Source of the DNA: Plantago elongata
Lineage: Eukaryota > Streptophyta > Magnoliopsida > Lamiales > Plantaginaceae
Assembly: GCA_036897095.1 (NCBI GenBank)
Contig: JAYMSP010001080.1
Location: forward strand, 1-36,525
Length of the DNA: 36,525 nucleotides
Direction of reading: 5' to 3'
This document shows, piece by piece, positions 32,742 through 36,525 of this stretch (positions are counted from its first letter, which is position 1; every line of letters starts with the position of its first letter). The notes under the pieces were generated by a model. That model was not told where the DNA came from and searched no databases. It worked only from the letters and a program-made list of their open reading frames with translations. The position numbers were made by a program, and so were the translations under genes.

Positions 32742-34943
32742 GCTTTGAGGTGTTTGATGAAATGTCTGACTGAAATTATGATTCATAAGTGTTTATTTAA
32801 ACTGTGCTGCCGTTAGATTAGGATTCAGTGATGGAAATCAAAAAGCATATGTTAAATGTAGTGTTTGAGATGAAATGAATTCAGTGCTGTAAATTGGGTA
32901 TCTGTTGGTTTTGCTTGTGATTTCTTGATTAGTAGAGTTATAATGCCTACTTTGTATTTGTTTCTTGGATTTAGAGTTTATTGAGGTTAAGAACTTAAGA
33001 TAGATGATGGATTTTGGAGTCTCTGGATTGTAAAATGTGGGATGACTATCTTTGTTGTCTTCTGTTGGAACTTTGATCAGTGTTCGATTCTTGATGAGAT
33101 TTTAATGTTCATCGGCCCTGGTTGTAAATCTGAGAGTTGGTTTGCGGCCGATTTTAGTCGTGCAAAGCTTACAAATAGCCGGTGGATAACCAGATCCATT
33201 TTCCTTCCTCCATTCTTATTACAAGATCTATCTATAAATTGTTATACCTGGTCTAGCCAATGTCTGTCCATTTCAACCCAACTCAAAAGGTCTGTCAATC
33301 CGAGGCTTTGCGGTCAAGTAAACATCTCTCTTCCAACATCGGTTTCAAATTCTTTGCTGTGAAGAGAGCACTTTTTGTGCCTGTTAAACTTAGTCTCTCA
33401 TTATCATACCACATTAGCATTCAAAATCTTTTATTCTGGTAATGAAAATCTGATAGTTGTACATTCAAAGTAATTCATCCATAAAACAGAGGCACTCGAA
33501 CTATGCTCCAGGAACTTTACATGAATAATTACTGCGATTAGATATTGTTACTTGCCCCTTAAGCCCCATCGTTTAAGGTATGCTTTTTTGGGGTTAAATC
33601 AATATTTACAGTTTTATACAGGCCTCAGCTCCATGAATTATGCGTATATTAGACATGTTCAAACATGCATTTGTATCATTTTTTGTGTAGCTGTGCTTTT
33701 TTCTGAGCCATACAATGAAAGAGTATAAAAACTTTTCTACATGCATGTTCATTCATCTTCTCAGTGGAAAATCGGATACTAAACCCAAGAGTCAACTCCT
33801 CGGCAAGCTAATCGGTTCAACAAGAAGCCAAACTGATCCCCTGAAACATCCTGTTGATTGTCTGCTAGTTTATTATTCGTTGGAGGGGGTGAATGTTTGT
33901 CCCGTGGATTCTGATATGATTTTGTTCCTTTAGCAAAATATCCCTCCCCTTATTGTTTCATTTTTACTGGAAATGTATATCTGGGATGCATCATTTACCA
34001 GTTTGGTATATTTATTGGTGAAAATTAGGAATAGTGTCCTTTGAAATGAGTTCAACTTAATGGGTTTTCAATATGTGACTTAAAATTAGATCATTAGCAG
34101 TAAAAAAAAAGTCTTTGCTATTCAAGGGAGCTACACTACTGAGTTCTGATATGGCTGAGATACTGTTCACGTTTCTCAGTCTTAGGTTGCAAATAGCATG
34201 AGAACGTTTCTCATCTTGTATCAAGTAAAACAACATGTTTCCCTTGACTTGGAAGAGGAAGTTTTGTTTTGTTCGAGTACGATTCATATCAGACCTATGT
34301 ATCTGCCTATATGGTAAGATTATAATTCCATGCATGCGGCTTGTTTAGCTATTCCGAATCTCTTGCTATGTAGAGAAAATGTGTTTCACATTTTGGTAGC
34401 AGTTGCAGAAGGTTGTATTAATCCAAGTTCTTTATATTCATAACCGGTTGAGGAAAAAAATTCAGGCATAACAAAGTAAATCTTTACAAGGGCAGTAACC
34501 TTAGAGTCCAATTAAGTCTGTATCTGTTGAAGACTGTTGTTACAACGAATGCGTTAAGAATGGGTGTCATGTAAAATTAAACCAATGATGGATGGATTTT
34601 AATTAACTCATTCTTGCAACATCTTGCCACTTCATTGTTTGATGGATGGATATCAATAATAACTGTTTGCTATCTCAATGTCATATAAAGTTTACTTCTG
34701 CAAGATCTGCTCATGGATACTTCAGGCTTCATTAATCACCTCCATGTTTTCAGTTTCTTGTTCATGTTTTACTGTAAATTTCCGTTGCGATAGCTTGTAT
34801 ACATTCTACAACGCATTGAGTTTGTTTAGGCTTGTTACTTGTTAGTTTCTCCTTTGTAGCTGGCAGGATATTGGCCCGGCAGTTTCCTAGGTAGTGTGTT
34901 TGGTATAAGACTAGAGTTCAGAAAACCGAGTTAAAAACACCTC
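32742..34943. other. Intergenic, downstream of the 208-aa gene
   Basis: Begins with the probable 3' UTR of the 208-aa gene. No other gene, RNA or repeat that I can support in 2.2 kb. Confidence 0.5.
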
Positions 34944-34959
34944 AAAACAGGTAACTCAA

Positions 34960-35099
34960 GTCAAAACATTTGTAGCCGAGTGGCAAGCTGAGACATCCCG
35001 TAATCATGAGGTCATGGGTTCGATTCCTCGAAATGGGTGATTATATTCTCTGAATAGAGATTGGTAATGTTATATTTCATGTTAATTAATAATTTAAAA
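34960..35099 (+). mobile_element. tRNA-derived SINE (family B, full copy)
   Basis: The head TAGCCGAGTGGCAAG resembles the A box of a class II (Leu/Ser-like) tRNA; the B box is GGGTTCGATTCC. A 3' part follows with GGTGATTATATTCTCTGA and an AT-rich tail ending in A. Target duplications AAAACAGGTAACTCAA flank it at 34944-34959 and 35100-35115. About 140 bp. Confidence 0.85.
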
Positions 35100-35556
35100 A
35101 AAACAGGTAACTCAAAGTTTTAGTTCTATAGTGCTTGATCAAGTTGAGACATTTCCACTAGCTTTGATGGGTCTGTTCCAAATTCAACATTATTCCGACC
35201 TACACTACCAATCTTGCTGCATCATCAGTAAGTTTTTGGTTAAAATACATCATCTTCACTAGAACAGATTAAGATTTAAGGCCAATGAATGCATGAGAGA
35301 ACTTTCTGAGTAGTTTTTTTGCACTTCCTTCTCTTTTTGTGCCACAACTCCACAGTGGTTTCTTTTTACCAATTCGCATTGTTTCATCTTTTCTACTTTT
35401 ACTCACGATTCCAATTCATATCATTTCTCTACGCATGACAACTCGAACAATAATATCTAGATTAGAGCTGGATTGGAGAATTATTCCATGCTTTCTCCAT
35501 AGTAAGCTTCTTTGAGCTTTGTTGAATTTGATGAAGCTTAAAGACCTGGTGCCATT

Positions 35557-35650
35557 GACAACGAAGTGCAGTTCAATTGGTAGACGCTTCAACTCTAACC
35601 AATAGGTCAGATTCGAGTCGGCCTTTAACCGTTTAAAAAAAAAAAAAAAA
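35557..35650 (+). mobile_element. Minimal tRNA-derived SINE (family A, copy 2)
   Basis: Starts GACAACGAAGTGCAGTTCAA and matches the copy at 4240-4326 along its length, including ACCAATAGGTC, B box GATTCGAGTC and AACCGTTT before a run of 16 or so A. Target duplications GACCTGGTGCCATT (35543-35556) and GACCTGCTGCCATT (35651-35664) differ at one base. Two independent insertions with target duplications establish this as a real family. Confidence 0.9.
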
Positions 35651-36374
35651 GACCTGCTGCCATTTTTTCTCAAATAACTCCACCCAAACCATTTATACGA
35701 ATAGATGAAATGTTAGTTCAATGGTACATTTGCCAAAGAAAGAAATATATAGAATGATTGAAATTGACAAAATTGGAATGGGTATTAATTGGGATGTATG
35801 TAGTAATTTATAGAAGAAATAAATGCTGAATGGTATTTTTTTTTCCCCTGCTTTTTCTGTCCTAAGAGGATGAGTGAATTTAGGTGTATTACTTGTGGCT
35901 AGTGCTCATGAATTCCAGTCAGCTGAAACTATCATGTTCTATCATTTATAGAAACAATGGTCACCGACTTCCTAACGTAAACCTCATTCCCCAATTGTTT
36001 AGAAATGTACACATTAGTGAAAAAGACCAGTTAAACTTGAACATGAATCAAGTAAAAACAAGCAAGAGTTTAATAGAGCCTTCATCTGATTGTTTGCTTT
36101 AGACCCACAAATCTTTGAGTCGCCCCCTGAAGGTTGGTTGCTCTTGCGCCATATCTACACCCTCTTTGCGATCACAGAATTGCACCAGAAAATTGATGCG
36201 ATAAATTGCACTTGAAGGCTGGTTTCGTGCGCCAGAACTGCTTCCTAACTGAACACATGTATACAGAGTATTACTTGTGATATACTACATACAAATGTGT
36301 GTGCCTGTTAGTGCGTAAAGCACATACTCTGGAACAAGAGCATACTTTTCAATACAAGTGACTTGCCAATTTAT

Positions 36375-36431
36375 CTACTTTTCAGAGGTTTCTGCAGCTT
36401 CTCTTCTAGCACGAATAATCCTCTTTATCAT
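36375..36431 (-). CDS. Possible last coding exon of a gene lying beyond the right edge
   Basis: On the - strand, after an acceptor-like ACAG at 36435-36432, an open stretch reads MIKRIIRARREAAETSEK followed by TAG at 36377-36375. The strongly helical, charged peptide looks like a protein C-terminus, and the less AT-rich 36100-36240 could be its 3' UTR. The polypyrimidine tract before the acceptor is poor and nothing upstream is visible, so this is tentative. Confidence 0.25.
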   Translation of the reverse strand: MIKRIIRARREAAETSEK

Positions 36432-36525
36432 CTGTCATTTTATTAAAAGTTCAGATACAATAACCTTTACTATGTTGCAAGGAACTTATAGCACTATCAC
36501 AACAATATAAACCTAACACGTCAAG

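Noticed and set aside
1..36525. CRISPR arrays, operons, prokaryotic signals
   Set aside because: The window is plant nuclear DNA; tandem repeats seen are microsatellites, a 40-bp duplication and transposon cores.

Overview
This is nuclear genomic DNA from a flowering plant. The genes have many short exons separated by long AT-rich introns with GT..AG borders, and the intervals are filled with plant-type transposon debris (SINEs, plant L1 LINE pieces, Stowaway and hAT MITEs, a possible LTR). The proteins look dicot-like, but I cannot name a genus from the sequence alone.

Layout. (1) From 753 to 19779 on the + strand lie the last 19 coding exons of TPC1, the vacuolar two-pore cation channel. 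They join without a frame break into 585 residues plus stop; the 5' exons are upstream of the window. (2) From 25071 down to 21629 on the - strand lies a complete six-exon gene for a large UBC25/UBC26-type ubiquitin-conjugating enzyme of 445 aa with a very acidic N-terminal region. It converges on TPC1. (3) From about 25.25 to 31.1 kb is a gene-poor, very AT-rich block. It holds a DNA transposon with long inverted ends, two SINEs, a probable LTR remnant and an antisense L1-type LINE relic. (4) At 32115-32741 (+) is an intronless gene for a basic/acidic, probably nuclear 208-aa protein, preceded by several E2F-like sites. (5) The last 3.8 kb is intergenic, with two more SINEs and possibly the last exon of a further - strand gene at the right edge.

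The genes have unrelated jobs: vacuolar cation signalling, ubiquitin transfer, and a probable chromatin or cell-cycle role. No operon-like logic is expected. The most interesting points are: luminal calcium-sensing residues of TPC1 that differ from Arabidopsis in the same positions reported for the hyperexcitable Vicia faba channel; a minimal tRNA-derived SINE inserted 16 bp past a TPC1 5' splice site; a strong intronic hairpin that might be a small-RNA precursor; an hAT-type MITE with a perfect target duplication and a satellite-like core; and the E2F-site cluster. I see no radically new system. Most of the unexplained structure is transposon-derived.
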